Source of the DNA: Bacillus proteolyticus
GTDB taxonomy: Bacteria > Bacillota > Bacilli > Bacillales > Bacillaceae_G
DNA length: 64,000 nt
Assembly (NCBI RefSeq): GCF_001884065.1
Contig: NZ_MACH01000052.1
Coordinates: 1 to 64,000, forward strand
Reading direction: 5' to 3'
Shown in pieces: positions 9,100-17,993 of this stretch. The stretch's first letter is position 1; every line of letters starts with the position of its first letter. The position numbers and the translations under genes are program-made. Under the pieces are notes generated by a model. It worked only from the letters and a program-made list of their open reading frames with translations, was not told where the DNA came from and searched no databases.

Positions 9100-11067
9100 A
9101 TGAAGGTGAAAGAAAAAACATATTTAAGTATAGAAGAGATCATTTCATTACCAACCTTATCAAATACAAACATAAGTGATGATGGCAAAAGCGTAGCATT
9201 TGTTAAGAAGACAGCTAACTGGAAAGACAATACATATAGGAATCATGTATGGATATATGAAAAAGATAAGGAGCAGAGTTACCCATTAACAACTGGGGAT
9301 ATAGATAGTATACACCCATTATGGTCTCCAGATTCTAGGGATATCGCATACCTTAGCCCAGTTGGTGACGGGGATAATAAGAAAAATCAAATCTTTGTTA
9401 AGTCAATAGATGGTTATAGTGAGTTACAAATTACTGATGAGAAAGAAGGGGTCAGTAATTTTAAATGGGAGCCTAATGGCAAAGGCTTTTATTATGTGGC
9501 ACAGTCAAAAGAATCTGAGCTGATAAAGAAACGGAAGGAACTATATGGGGATTTCCAACATATAGGTAAGGAGTACAAGAATAATTGTTTATATTACATT
9601 GAAGTAGAAAAAGCGATACAAAATGATAAAGAGGAACACGAAAATAGTGGTGTTTATCAACTAACTAATGGGAAGGATTTTCATATCCACGGATTTGATA
9701 TTTCAAATGATGGGAAAAAGGTTGTATTTATGGCTACACCAAGTCCAAATGATTATATGAATGGTGATCTATACATATTAGATATTGAAGCTGGAGAGCT
9801 ACAAAAGATGAATATAGATAAGTTGTTGGGAGGGAGCGTTTGCTTTTCTCCTGAAGGCAGCAAAATATGTTACTCAGTAAGCATAAGGGAGAAGGAGTAC
9901 TATAAGACTCATATACAAGACAGTACATTAGAAATCTATGATATTAATAATGGAGAGCTAATTCGACCTTTACTAGATTTTGATAGTACGGTTATGCCAT
10001 TACAGTGGACAGCTAAAGGAATTTTAATTAGATGGCAGGATAAAACTAATTATCTTATCGGGTTGCTATCTGAGGATGGCACTGTAGAAATGCTAAGTGA
10101 AAAAGTAGATGGATTTATAATGGATGCTTCTATAACAAGGGATGGAAATCATATATCCTATAATAAAGCTATAACAAATGAAACCTTTGAAATCTATTTA
10201 GACGATAAAAAAATAACGAATGAAAATAGCTTTTTCGAAGGAAAGCTTAAAAGTAATAGGGAAATAATCTCATGGAAAAGTAGTGATGGTCTTGAAATAG
10301 AGGGTGTTTTATCAACTCCAGTAGAGTTTGACGCAAATAAAAAATATCCCTTATTAGTAGTAATCCATGGTGGTCCGGCTTGGGCATCCTTTCCGATATT
10401 TTCAGACTGTTTTAATGAGAAATATCCTATTGAACAGTTTATCGAAAAAGGCTTTATAGTTTTAGAGCCGAACTATAGGGGAAGTTCTGGTTATGGTAAT
10501 GAATTCTTAAAAGCAAACTATAGAAAACAGGGAATTGCTGACTACGATGATGTTATATCTGGAGTGGATAAACTAGTTGATCAAGGGATTGTAGATAAGG
10601 ATAGAGTAGGGGTTATGGGATGGAGCAACGGGGGATATATATCAGCTTTCTGTTCTACATATAGTAGTAGATTTAAAGCTATTTCAGTTGGAGGTGGAAT
10701 TACTAATTGGAGTACCCATTATGTAAATACAGATATCCCTTACTTTATTAGAATGCATCTAGGAAATACACCATGGAATGATCCAGAGATATATACGAAA
10801 ACATCACCAATGACGTATATTAAATCAGCCTGTACGCCCACTTTAATCCAACATGGCGAAAAGGATGCAAGAATTCCAACTCTAAACGCATATGAGCTAT
10901 ATCAAGGATTAAGGGATATGGAAGTTGATACAGAATTAATTATATTTAAAGGAATGGCATATAGTTCTGACCAGCCAGGAATTAATGCGGCTATTATGAA
11001 GCAGAATTTGATGTGGTTTTCACACTATATTCTTGGGGAAAGTATGAAAGATTTTAGGACTTTATAA
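9100..11067 (+). CDS. S9-family peptidase (acylaminoacyl-peptidase/prolyl oligopeptidase type)
   Basis: A 655-residue protein with an N-terminal beta-propeller (about 20-380) and a C-terminal alpha/beta-hydrolase domain. Visible landmarks are HGGPAWASF (oxyanion region, about 424-432), the nucleophile elbow GWSNGGY (Ser about 509), and the acid HGEKDARIP (Asp about 589). The family's catalytic His, normally in a G-x-x-HG motif just after, is not seen: the aligned stretch reads KGMAYSSDQPG, with Tyr where His is expected. The enzyme may be inactive, use another His, or carry a point change. The start follows GAGGGGG. No signal peptide, so it is cytoplasmic. It lies in the accessory stretch after the tnsA remnant. 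Confidence 0.85.
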   Translation: MKVKEKTYLSIEEIISLPTLSNTNISDDGKSVAFVKKTANWKDNTYRNHVWIYEKDKEQSYPLTTGDIDSIHPLWSPDSRDIAYLSPVGDGDNKKNQIFVKSIDGYSELQITDEKEGVSNFKWEPNGKGFYYVAQSKESELIKKRKELYGDFQHIGKEYKNNCLYYIEVEKAIQNDKEEHENSGVYQLTNGKDFHIHGFDISNDGKKVVFMATPSPNDYMNGDLYILDIEAGELQKMNIDKLLGGSVCFSPEGSKICYSVSIREKEYYKTHIQDSTLEIYDINNGELIRPLLDFDSTVMPLQWTAKGILIRWQDKTNYLIGLLSEDGTVEMLSEKVDGFIMDASITRDGNHISYNKAITNETFEIYLDDKKITNENSFFEGKLKSNREIISWKSSDGLEIEGVLSTPVEFDANKKYPLLVVIHGGPAWASFPIFSDCFNEKYPIEQFIEKGFIVLEPNYRGSSGYGNEFLKANYRKQGIADYDDVISGVDKLVDQGIVDKDRVGVMGWSNGGYISAFCSTYSSRFKAISVGGGITNWSTHYVNTDIPYFIRMHLGNTPWNDPEIYTKTSPMTYIKSACTPTLIQHGEKDARIPTLNAYELYQGLRDMEVDTELIIFKGMAYSSDQPGINAAIMKQNLMWFSHYILGESMKDFRTL

Positions 11068-11104
11068 TGGATATCCTCACAGGATACATAAGGAAGCTTT
11101 TTTC

Positions 11105-11332
11105 TTATTTAGCCTGTGATTGCAGCTTTTTATTTTTTTCTTTCGTAGGTAGTTTCTCAAATGATGGATTTAATTTGATGGAGTTGTCTGGCGTTACTGT
11201 TTTGGTCTTATCCTTAGGTATGGCATTCTTGAGATCATCTTCTTTTATAGCCCCTTTCGCTAGTAATAGCTTAAACACTTCCTCCCCTAAGTTGATAAGA
11301 TAGGAGGTTAATATATTTTCTTTTCCCATCAT
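11105..11332 (-). CDS. Small conserved-looking hypothetical protein
   Basis: A 75-residue soluble protein, start MMGKENILTSYLINLGEEV, with a predicted helical N-terminal half and a Lys-rich end (PTKEKNKKLQSQAK). The ribosome site GGGAGGAAAA precedes two adjacent ATG codons at 11332 and 11329, and the second has the better spacing. I recognise no domain. It is convergent with the S9 peptidase and could be cargo of the former Tn7-like element or a resident gene. Confidence 0.6.
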   Translation of the reverse strand: MMGKENILTSYLINLGEEVFKLLLAKGAIKEDDLKNAIPKDKTKTVTPDNSIKLNPSFEKLPTKEKNKKLQSQAK

Positions 11333-11412
11333 TTTTCCTCCCTACACTTATACAACGGATAGGTAATCATAAATGTATACACTTAAATTAAAGTTTTGTT
11401 CTTGATACAAAT

Positions 11413-11452
11413 AGAAAAGGCATATAACAATCATATGTTATATGCCTTTTCT
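11413..11452. terminator. Terminator of the lipoprotein gene at 11470-12771
   Basis: A 17-bp perfect inverted repeat beginning AGAAAAGGCATATAACA with a short loop, T-rich on the minus strand. Confidence 0.85.
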
Positions 11453-11469
11453 ATTATATAAGTAGTAAT

Positions 11470-12771
11470 TTATTTAGGTAATGCAAATTTAGCTTTTTTA
11501 CCTTGTGAAATATCTTTTGCCTCTTTATTTCTCATAGGTCCTAATTCAATCTCAAAGCTTTTGTCTTTCCAAATTTTTTCATACCGTTCTTGATCTAAAA
11601 TATATACTTGCAGTAACTCTCCAGATGTTCCTGTTTTGACTGCAGCGTTATAGTCGTAATTTAATAGCATACCTTCGCTAATTGTATATTGTGAACCATC
11701 ATTAACTCTCAATGTAGAGCTTATAGGAGATAGTGCAACGTCTTGCGTATCTTTGTTATCAAGTTTGAATTTTACTGTTAATAGAACAATACCATTCTTG
11801 AAATTTGCAAATCGTGGAGCCTCGACGGAATTTGGTGTGAATTGAGCGAATTGATATCCATCTAATGTAACATTGACAGCACCTAATTCTTGACTGTTAT
11901 TAATACCGGATTGTTCTTTTAGCATTTTTTTATCGCCCATGTTATTAGCAGTTACTTTATCTTGGTAGAAAGTTTTATTTGCTGCAACCTTTTCAGCGCC
12001 TTGTTTGTTTAAACTTAATGAAAAGTTTCCAGGGCTTCCAATTGGGGCATCAAATTTTCCTTTATTAGCTTGTGCAGTTGGGACTGAGACAGAGACTGTT
12101 GAGAGACTTAAAATTTTTGCTAGATCATCTTTTCCAAATGGATAAGCGATATAACCAGAAATTGTTTCTCCTGCTTTTACTAAATAATCATTTGTTGGAG
12201 CGAGCTTAGTTGGTAGCTGATCTTCTGTTGGAATTAAATCTCTATAGTTACTATATGCTTTTTGAGCACCAGTAAATGACATGTCCAATGTTGGCATATA
12301 ATAAAGATCTTTAGCTGAACTATTTTTTACGCTATAGTTCACAAGAATAACTCCGCCCTCTGTTTGACGATTAAATGGAATGTTAAAATCCGTATGGAAT
12401 CCATTTAATTCAACTAATGTATAACTATTCATTGATACTGAAATATCTTCAGCTTTATGGACTTGTGGTTCCTTATTTTCAAAAAGAACTTTTGTTTTAC
12501 CACCTGTTTCTTTTTCCATATAAGAAATCAGCTTGGAATAATCGCTGGAACTAGTGGCTGTATTTTCGGTCTTTTTATCTTCAGTCTTTTTATCTTCGGA
12601 TTTTTTTTCTTCAGGTTTATTTTCTTTCGTTGTATCCGTTTTTTCTGTTTTGCTTTCTTTCGTTACATCTTCTTTTTGTTCTTTATTTGTCGTATCACTT
12701 TGACCACAGCCAGTTATTACAAAAGCTGCTACGATTAGTGTAGAAAATAAAGAAAGTAATTTTTTTGACAT
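11470..12771 (-). CDS. Lipoprotein with DUF5068-like repeats
   Basis: A 433-residue surface lipoprotein. The signal peptide ends at the lipobox VITGCG (Cys about 22). Residues about 25-85 are a Lys/Glu/Asp/Thr spacer, as in surface lipoproteins that need a stalk. The rest contains two similar beta-rich halves with the pattern YTLVELNGF...ILVNYSVKN and VTLDGYQFAQF...VLLTVKFKL. I associate this with the DUF5068/DUF4352-type folds of Bacillus and Listeria lipoproteins, from memory. The start follows GGGGGAAG. It is monocistronic with its own terminator. The function is unknown. Confidence 0.8.
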   Translation of the reverse strand: MSKKLLSLFSTLIVAAFVITGCGQSDTTNKEQKEDVTKESKTEKTDTTKENKPEEKKSEDKKTEDKKTENTATSSSDYSKLISYMEKETGGKTKVLFENKEPQVHKAEDISVSMNSYTLVELNGFHTDFNIPFNRQTEGGVILVNYSVKNSSAKDLYYMPTLDMSFTGAQKAYSNYRDLIPTEDQLPTKLAPTNDYLVKAGETISGYIAYPFGKDDLAKILSLSTVSVSVPTAQANKGKFDAPIGSPGNFSLSLNKQGAEKVAANKTFYQDKVTANNMGDKKMLKEQSGINNSQELGAVNVTLDGYQFAQFTPNSVEAPRFANFKNGIVLLTVKFKLDNKDTQDVALSPISSTLRVNDGSQYTISEGMLLNYDYNAAVKTGTSGELLQVYILDQERYEKIWKDKSFEIELGPMRNKEAKDISQGKKAKFALPK

Positions 12772-13271
12772 ATTTCTTCCCCCTATTTGTTTAAAACCAG
12801 TTGAGTCTGTATAATCAGACCCTTTATACCTCTCACATTAGCCCCACGTTTTATTATAAGAAAGTGAACCAGTATTTGCCAGCTTTTTCCGATTGTTTTT
12901 ATTATTTTGATATTTTAATGATTATTTTTAATAGAAACATAGTTAAAGCTTATATAGGTAATTACAATATTTTTCCGCCAAAAGAGAGAGAAGATTATCT
13001 TTTCTATTTTAAATATTTAATCTTTTTGTTAGAGTAAATAATAGAGATATATTGAAAGGGGATAAAGACTAGATATGTGGATGAACTTTTAATGATTAGA
13101 AAGTGGATAGAGGAAATTTTCTCTCATTAATGAGGGTTTATTTAGCTATCTGTAAATCATTCAAGGACTGCATATTTAGCTTGTACATCCCTTTTGTAAG
13201 AATAGATACCTATGTGGGGAAAGTTTATATCTCTTATATAAAATATGCGTCCTTTAACTTTGGAGGAGTGT
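12772..13271. other. 500-bp intergenic region without a recognised gene
   Basis: It holds the divergent upstream regions of the lipoprotein (minus) and the SDR gene (plus). TATAAT-like elements are present on the minus strand near 12852 and inside the small palindrome GTCTG-TATAAT-CAGAC (about 12807-12822). Open frames at 12801-13037 and 13103-13294 lack ribosome sites and family features and are not called. Confidence 0.5.
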
Positions 13272-14048
13272 ATGATGGACCAATTAAAAAGTAAAGTAGC
13301 AGTTGTTACGGGTGTTAGTCGTCTAGACGGTATTGGAGCAGCTATTTGTAAAGAGTTAGCAGAGGCTGGATACGATATATTTTTTACGTATTGGACAGAA
13401 TACGATAAAGAGATGCCTTGGGGCGTTGATAAAAATGAACAAATACAATTAAAAGAAGAGCTGATACAAAACGGTGTCAAAGTATCGAGTATGGAGTTAG
13501 ATTTAACTCAAAATGATGCACCGAAAGAGCTTATAAATAAAGTTACTGAACAACTAGGGTACCCCCATATATTAATTAATAATGCAGCGTATTCTACGAA
13601 TAATGATTTCTCTAATTTGACTGCTGAAGAATTAGATAAGCACTACATGGTAAATGTTCGTGCGACTACGTTGTTAAGTAGTCAATTTGCCCAAGGGTTT
13701 GATAAGAAAGCTGGTGGTAGAATTGTTAATATTACGTCGGGGCAATTTAAAGGACCTATGGCTGGAGAGCTAGCGTATGCAACAACGAAGGGAGCTATTG
13801 ATGCTCTCACTAGTACGTTATCAGCAGAAGTGGCTCATTTAGGGATAACGGTTAATGCGATTAATCCAGGTCCAACTAATACGGGCTGGATGACAGAAGA
13901 GATAAAGCGGGGGTTAACACCAATGTTTCCTTTCGGTAGAATAGGTGAACCGAAAGATGCAGCAAGGCTTATTAAGTTTTTAGTGAGCGAAGAAGCCGGA
14001 TGGATTACAGGGCAAGTTATTCATTCAGAAGGTGGATTTAAGAGATAA
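13272..14048 (+). CDS. Short-chain dehydrogenase/reductase
   Basis: A 258-residue classical SDR (NAD(P)H-dependent oxidoreductase; substrate not deducible). The nucleotide-binding loop is TGVSRLDGIG near residue 14, NNAAYS near 97, a Ser in NITSGQF and the catalytic YATTK near 163. After it INPGPTNTGWM continues the fold, and the C-terminus HSEGGFKR resembles FabG-like enzymes. GGAGGAG precedes two adjacent ATG codons (13272, 13275), and the second has the more usual spacing. The frame extends to 13245 without support. It is monocistronic. Confidence 0.9.
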   Translation: MMDQLKSKVAVVTGVSRLDGIGAAICKELAEAGYDIFFTYWTEYDKEMPWGVDKNEQIQLKEELIQNGVKVSSMELDLTQNDAPKELINKVTEQLGYPHILINNAAYSTNNDFSNLTAEELDKHYMVNVRATTLLSSQFAQGFDKKAGGRIVNITSGQFKGPMAGELAYATTKGAIDALTSTLSAEVAHLGITVNAINPGPTNTGWMTEEIKRGLTPMFPFGRIGEPKDAARLIKFLVSEEAGWITGQVIHSEGGFKR

Positions 14049-14058
14049 ATTTATAAAT

Positions 14059-14098
14059 AAAAAGAAGGTATCTCATTTCAGTGAGATACCTTCTTTTT
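14059..14098. terminator. Bidirectional terminator between SDR gene and metI
   Basis: AAAAAGAAGGTATCTCA... pairs perfectly with ...TGAGATACCTTCTTTTT, and T tracts lie on both strands. Confidence 0.92.
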
Positions 14099-14765
14099 AA
14101 TCTTTCTTCAAGCTTCGTGCTATACCATTCCCTAATGACTGTAATCCTTGAACGAGAATGATTAAAATAAAGACTGTTGCATACATTACTTCAGGTTCGT
14201 AGCGTAAATGTCCGAATCGATATGCGAGATCACCGAGGCCTCCAGCACCTACAAGTCCAGCCATTGCTGTTGCACCGATTAAGCCAATTGTTGCGATTGT
14301 TAATCCAAGTACGAGAGACGGACGAGCTTCTTTAACCATAACGTGCCAAATGATTTTTATAGTAGAGACTCCCATTGCTTGATATGCTTCAATGACACCG
14401 CGATCCACTTCTAATAAAGCAGTTTCCATTAAACGTGCAATATAAGGGGCTGTAAATACGACAAGTGGTACGATAACACCTTGCACGCCAATGGACGTTC
14501 CCATTAGAAACTTTGTGAAAGGTAAAATAAAGAATAATAGAATGATAAATGGAAGAGAGCGAATGACATTAATAATTGTATTAAGAATAGGATAGATAAT
14601 TTTATTTTCTCGCTGTCCACCAGGTCTCGTTAAAACAAGTGTGACACCCAGTGGTAATGCAATAAGAATAGAGATAAGTAGTGAAATAGATGTCATTTGA
14701 AATGTTTGAATTGTTGCTTCCCATATTACGTTACCCCACTTATCCAAAAAGGACTTGTTTCCCAT
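14097..14765 (-). CDS. metI: Methionine ABC transporter permease MetI (MetP)
   Basis: The membrane channel of the D/L-methionine importer. The 222-residue protein has five predicted membrane segments and the binding-protein-dependent permease motif EAYQAMGVSTIKIIWHVM near residue 125, which docks on the ATPase. Its start lies 26 nt inside the metN gene, suggesting translational coupling. It is the last gene of the metQ-metN-metI operon, under the S-box at 16.7 kb. Confidence 0.93.
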   Translation of the reverse strand: MGNKSFLDKWGNVIWEATIQTFQMTSISLLISILIALPLGVTLVLTRPGGQRENKIIYPILNTIINVIRSLPFIILLFFILPFTKFLMGTSIGVQGVIVPLVVFTAPYIARLMETALLEVDRGVIEAYQAMGVSTIKIIWHVMVKEARPSLVLGLTIATIGLIGATAMAGLVGAGGLGDLAYRFGHLRYEPEVMYATVFILIILVQGLQSLGNGIARSLKKD

Positions 14766-15780
14766 AATCTGTTCTACCTCCTTCTACGATGATCCCTTGT
14801 TCTTGTAAAAATGATAAGGCACGGTGTACTTCATTTTTTTCACCTTGCATATGAACGGTCAGTTTCCCATATGCTTCATGTTTTAACTGCGTAATATTTC
14901 CTGATAAAATATTCGGATATACTTGAAAACGTTTTGTAGCGATAGCTAACGCTGGTTCTCCTGAAGCGGTTCCTATAAATGAAAGTGTTACGATTTCCCC
15001 GGTGCTTTGTAACTCTTTCTGTACCTCTTCTGGAATTTTAGCTGCAAATGCGCTATTTACAAATTTCTTCGTTGTTACATGTTGTGGATTTGTAAAAATG
15101 TCCTTCACCGTTCCACTTTCAACGACAGATCCATATTCCATTACAGCAACTCGGTCACAAATACGCTGGATGACATTCATTTCATGTGTAATTAGTAAAA
15201 TCGTGATCCCAATTTCTTCATTAATTTTTAATAACAAATCAAGAATAGAATCGGTCGTTTCCGGATCTAATGCGCTCGTTGCTTCATCACTTAATAAAAC
15301 TTCAGGCTCATGAGATAGTGCGCGAGCAATCGCTACACGTTGCTTTTGACCACCAGATAATTCGCTTGGATATGCATCTTTTCTATTAAAAAGATCAACA
15401 ATAAGTAAATACTTTTCTACCCTTTTTTCAATTTCATTTTTGGAGAGACCAGATAGACGTAAGGGTAGAGCGATGTTTTCATAAACGGTAACGGTTTTAA
15501 GTAAATTGAATCCTTGAAAAATCATGCCGATCTTTTGTCTTGCTTTTGCGAGTTCTTTTGTCGATAAGGTTGTTAAATCTTGTTCATTTACAATGATATT
15601 TCCTGTCGTTGGTTTTTCTAATAAATTTACACAACGAATTAATGTACTTTTGCCAGCGCCACTATATCCGATGATTCCAAATACTTCGCCCTTTTTTACT
15701 TTAAGGGAAGTTGATTTAAGAGCCTCAACATTCCCTTTTTTTGTTGTAAATACTTTGGAGACGTTTTTTAATTCAATCAT
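14740..15780 (-). CDS. metN: Methionine ABC transporter ATPase MetN
   Basis: ATP-binding subunit, 346 residues. Walker A GYSGAGKST near 38, signature LSGGQKQR near 140, Walker B VLLSDEATSALD near 160, and a C-terminal NIL/ACT-like domain (about 265-340) that in E. coli binds methionine and gives trans-inhibition. The start is 12 bp after metQ. The gene order Q-N-I differs from the more common N-I-Q order. Confidence 0.95.
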   Translation of the reverse strand: MIELKNVSKVFTTKKGNVEALKSTSLKVKKGEVFGIIGYSGAGKSTLIRCVNLLEKPTTGNIIVNEQDLTTLSTKELAKARQKIGMIFQGFNLLKTVTVYENIALPLRLSGLSKNEIEKRVEKYLLIVDLFNRKDAYPSELSGGQKQRVAIARALSHEPEVLLSDEATSALDPETTDSILDLLLKINEEIGITILLITHEMNVIQRICDRVAVMEYGSVVESGTVKDIFTNPQHVTTKKFVNSAFAAKIPEEVQKELQSTGEIVTLSFIGTASGEPALAIATKRFQVYPNILSGNITQLKHEAYGKLTVHMQGEKNEVHRALSFLQEQGIIVEGGRTDYGKQVLFG

Positions 15781-15792
15781 TATAGTCAGCTC

Positions 15793-16605
15793 CTACCAAG
15801 ACGGTAAAACAGAACCATCGAATTTTTTCTCAATGAAATCTTTTACTTCTTTAGATTGATAAGCTTTCTTTAATTTATTAACAACAGCATCATCTTTATT
15901 TTCAGTACGAACAACGACCCAGTTCACATATGGTGAATCTTTTCCTTCGCGGAAAATAGAATCTTTCGAGGGGCTTAATTTTGCACCTAATGCAAAGTTT
16001 GTATTAATTGCAGCTGCTTTTACTTCACTTAGCTGCGTTGGTAATTGAGATGCCTCTAATTCAACAATCTTTAAATTTTTCGGATTTTCAATTACATCTT
16101 TTGCAGTCGCTTTTTCTGTAGCTTTTGGATCAACTTTTAAAACTCCTGCTTTTTCAAATAGCTTTAAAGCACGAAGCTCATTTGTTGGATCATTTGGGAC
16201 AGCGATTGCATCGCCCTCTTTTAATTCTTTTACATCTTTTAAACTTTTAGAATATACACCCATAGGGAATGTTACTGTGGAAAATACTTCAGTTAATTTC
16301 ATGTTGCGTTCAGCTTTAAATACGTCTAAATAAGATTTAGTTTGATAGCTATTTACATCGAGGCTTTTTTCATCTAAAGATACGTTTGGAGCTACATAAT
16401 CATTAAATACCTTTACATCAATTTCGAGACCATCTTTTGCTGCAACTTCTTTCACCTTTTCAAAAATTTGTTCATGCGGTCCACCTGTTACACCAACGGT
16501 AATCTTTTTCTCATCTAATGCTTTTACCTCTTTATCAGAATTAGCACCACATGCGCCTAACAATAATACAGCTCCACTTACAATACTTAATAATACCTTT
16601 TTCAT
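15793..16605 (-). CDS. metQ: Methionine-binding lipoprotein MetQ (NlpA family)
   Basis: Captures methionine outside the membrane and delivers it to MetN-MetI. The 270-residue precursor has a lipobox LLGACG (Cys about 19) and the family features ITVGVTGGPHEQIFE near 36, NDYVAPN, and INTNFALGA near 195. It is the first gene of the operon and directly follows the S-box leader. It starts behind AAGGGGGAA. Confidence 0.95.
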   Translation of the reverse strand: MKKVLLSIVSGAVLLLGACGANSDKEVKALDEKKITVGVTGGPHEQIFEKVKEVAAKDGLEIDVKVFNDYVAPNVSLDEKSLDVNSYQTKSYLDVFKAERNMKLTEVFSTVTFPMGVYSKSLKDVKELKEGDAIAVPNDPTNELRALKLFEKAGVLKVDPKATEKATAKDVIENPKNLKIVELEASQLPTQLSEVKAAAINTNFALGAKLSPSKDSIFREGKDSPYVNWVVVRTENKDDAVVNKLKKAYQSKEVKDFIEKKFDGSVLPSW

Positions 16606-16636
16606 CTATAATTCCCCCTTAATATACGTTCCAAAA

Positions 16637-16805
16637 TAAAAAGCACCTCTCAAAAATAAGAGAGGTGCCGAATAGACGAAATAGGTTCCTCTCTTATCTT
16701 CCAAAACGAAAATCGTTCTGCAGGAATTAGCACCTTAGCTTATACGTTATAAGCTCGGTTGCCGGGCATCATCGGGCCAGTCCCTCCGCCACTCTTGATA
16801 AGAGT
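16637..16805 (-). ncRNA. SAM-I (S-box) riboswitch controlling metQNI
   Basis: Read on the minus strand: the P1 arms CTCTTATC and GATAAGAG (16691-16698 and 16797-16804) enclose the conserved S-box blocks AGAGTGGCGGAGGGACTGGC, CCCGATGATGCCCGGCAACC and AAGGTGCTAATTCCTGC. A terminator hairpin GCACCTCTC/GAGAGGTGC followed by a T run lies at 16637-16668. SAM binding favours the terminator, shutting off methionine uptake when methionine is ample. Confidence 0.96.
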
Positions 16806-16884
16806 ATGTGTATGTAGTTTTTAAATATGGTATTAATAGTAAATCTTACAAAAAGAATTGTCAACGTTATTTTCTGAATATATT

Positions 16885-17793
16885 TTATTTTAAGGTAATG
16901 GAAACATTCCCTTTTTTATGTCCGGTCTCTACGTACGTATGAGCCTCTGAAATTTCTTCTAGCGGGTAAGTTTTATCAATAACTGGTTTTAATTTTTCTT
17001 CTTCCGTTAGCATTTTTAGTAGAAGCATATCTTCTTTGCTTACTTTTGCCATCGTTCCGTTGACTGACACGTATTTACCGTTAGCTGTTAATGCGCTCTT
17101 GCAATGGGATTTTTTAATTTTTCCAACTGCATCGAATATAATATCGTAGCGTTCATCTCGCTGCGTAAAATCTTCTTTCGTATAATCAATTACATTATCT
17201 GCACCTAAAGATTTCACTAGTTCAAAATTTGAATTGCTACAAACAGCTGTAACAGTCGCACCGAAATATTTAGCAAGTTGCACAGCAGCGGTACCTACTG
17301 ATCCGGAAGCGCCATATATAAGTACTTGCTGTCCTTTTTTTATATGTCTTTTTCTCAAAAAATGTAATGCTGAAGTGCCACCAAAAGGAATAACAGCAGC
17401 TTCTTCATATGTTAAATTGAGGGGCTTTAATGCTATCAATCCGCTTTCATGCACACATGTGTATTCAGCATAACCACCAACGTTCAGTCCTGTTAATGCA
17501 AAGACTGGGTCTCCTTTTTTAAATTGAGTTACATCCGTTCCTATTTCTTCAATTTCACCAGATAATTCTACACCGAGTATAGGCCTTCTCGGTGTTCTGA
17601 AACCTAATATAATTCGCATAGGAATCCAAAATAATAGGGGGCTAGAAAAGCTCCGCATTCTACAATCTCCAGTTGTTACACTTGTTGCATGAATCTTAAC
17701 TAATACTTCATTCTTTTTAGGAGTAGGTTTCTTTACGTTTTGAAGCTTGAGAACGTTAGGTGGCCCGTATTTTGTGCAAATAATTGCTTTCAT
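16885..17793 (-). CDS. Zinc-independent MDR-type NAD(P)-dependent alcohol dehydrogenase / quinone oxidoreductase
   Basis: A 302-residue medium-chain reductase. The N-terminal GroES-like domain is followed by the Rossmann motif GASGSVGTAAVQLAKYFGA near residue 147 and CSNSNFELVKSLGADNVIDY. It lacks the structural zinc Cys cluster, like quinone oxidoreductases. The start follows GGAGG in CAGGAGGTTGCT. It is monocistronic, and the substrate is unknown. The gene ends close to a poly-T region without a clear hairpin. Confidence 0.88.
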   Translation of the reverse strand: MKAIICTKYGPPNVLKLQNVKKPTPKKNEVLVKIHATSVTTGDCRMRSFSSPLLFWIPMRIILGFRTPRRPILGVELSGEIEEIGTDVTQFKKGDPVFALTGLNVGGYAEYTCVHESGLIALKPLNLTYEEAAVIPFGGTSALHFLRKRHIKKGQQVLIYGASGSVGTAAVQLAKYFGATVTAVCSNSNFELVKSLGADNVIDYTKEDFTQRDERYDIIFDAVGKIKKSHCKSALTANGKYVSVNGTMAKVSKEDMLLLKMLTEEEKLKPVIDKTYPLEEISEAHTYVETGHKKGNVSITLK

Positions 17794-17993
17794 AGCAACC
17801 TCCTGAATAAAGTTATTTTCCTCTACATCATATTTAAATGTTTTTTAAATCATGCTTATGGTTTCACTTCATAGTAAGTAAAAGAAGGATAGTTCTTTTT
17901 TACAGTGTAGTATTTTCCTTTTAAGAAAGTAGGTACAATAAAAATAGAGAGAAGTACTAGTGGGATTAGAATTTCAAACGAGGAGAGTGCCAT

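Noticed and set aside
12801-13037. 78-codon plus-strand frame in the 12.8-13.3 kb gap
   Set aside because: No ribosome site, no family features, A/T-driven composition.
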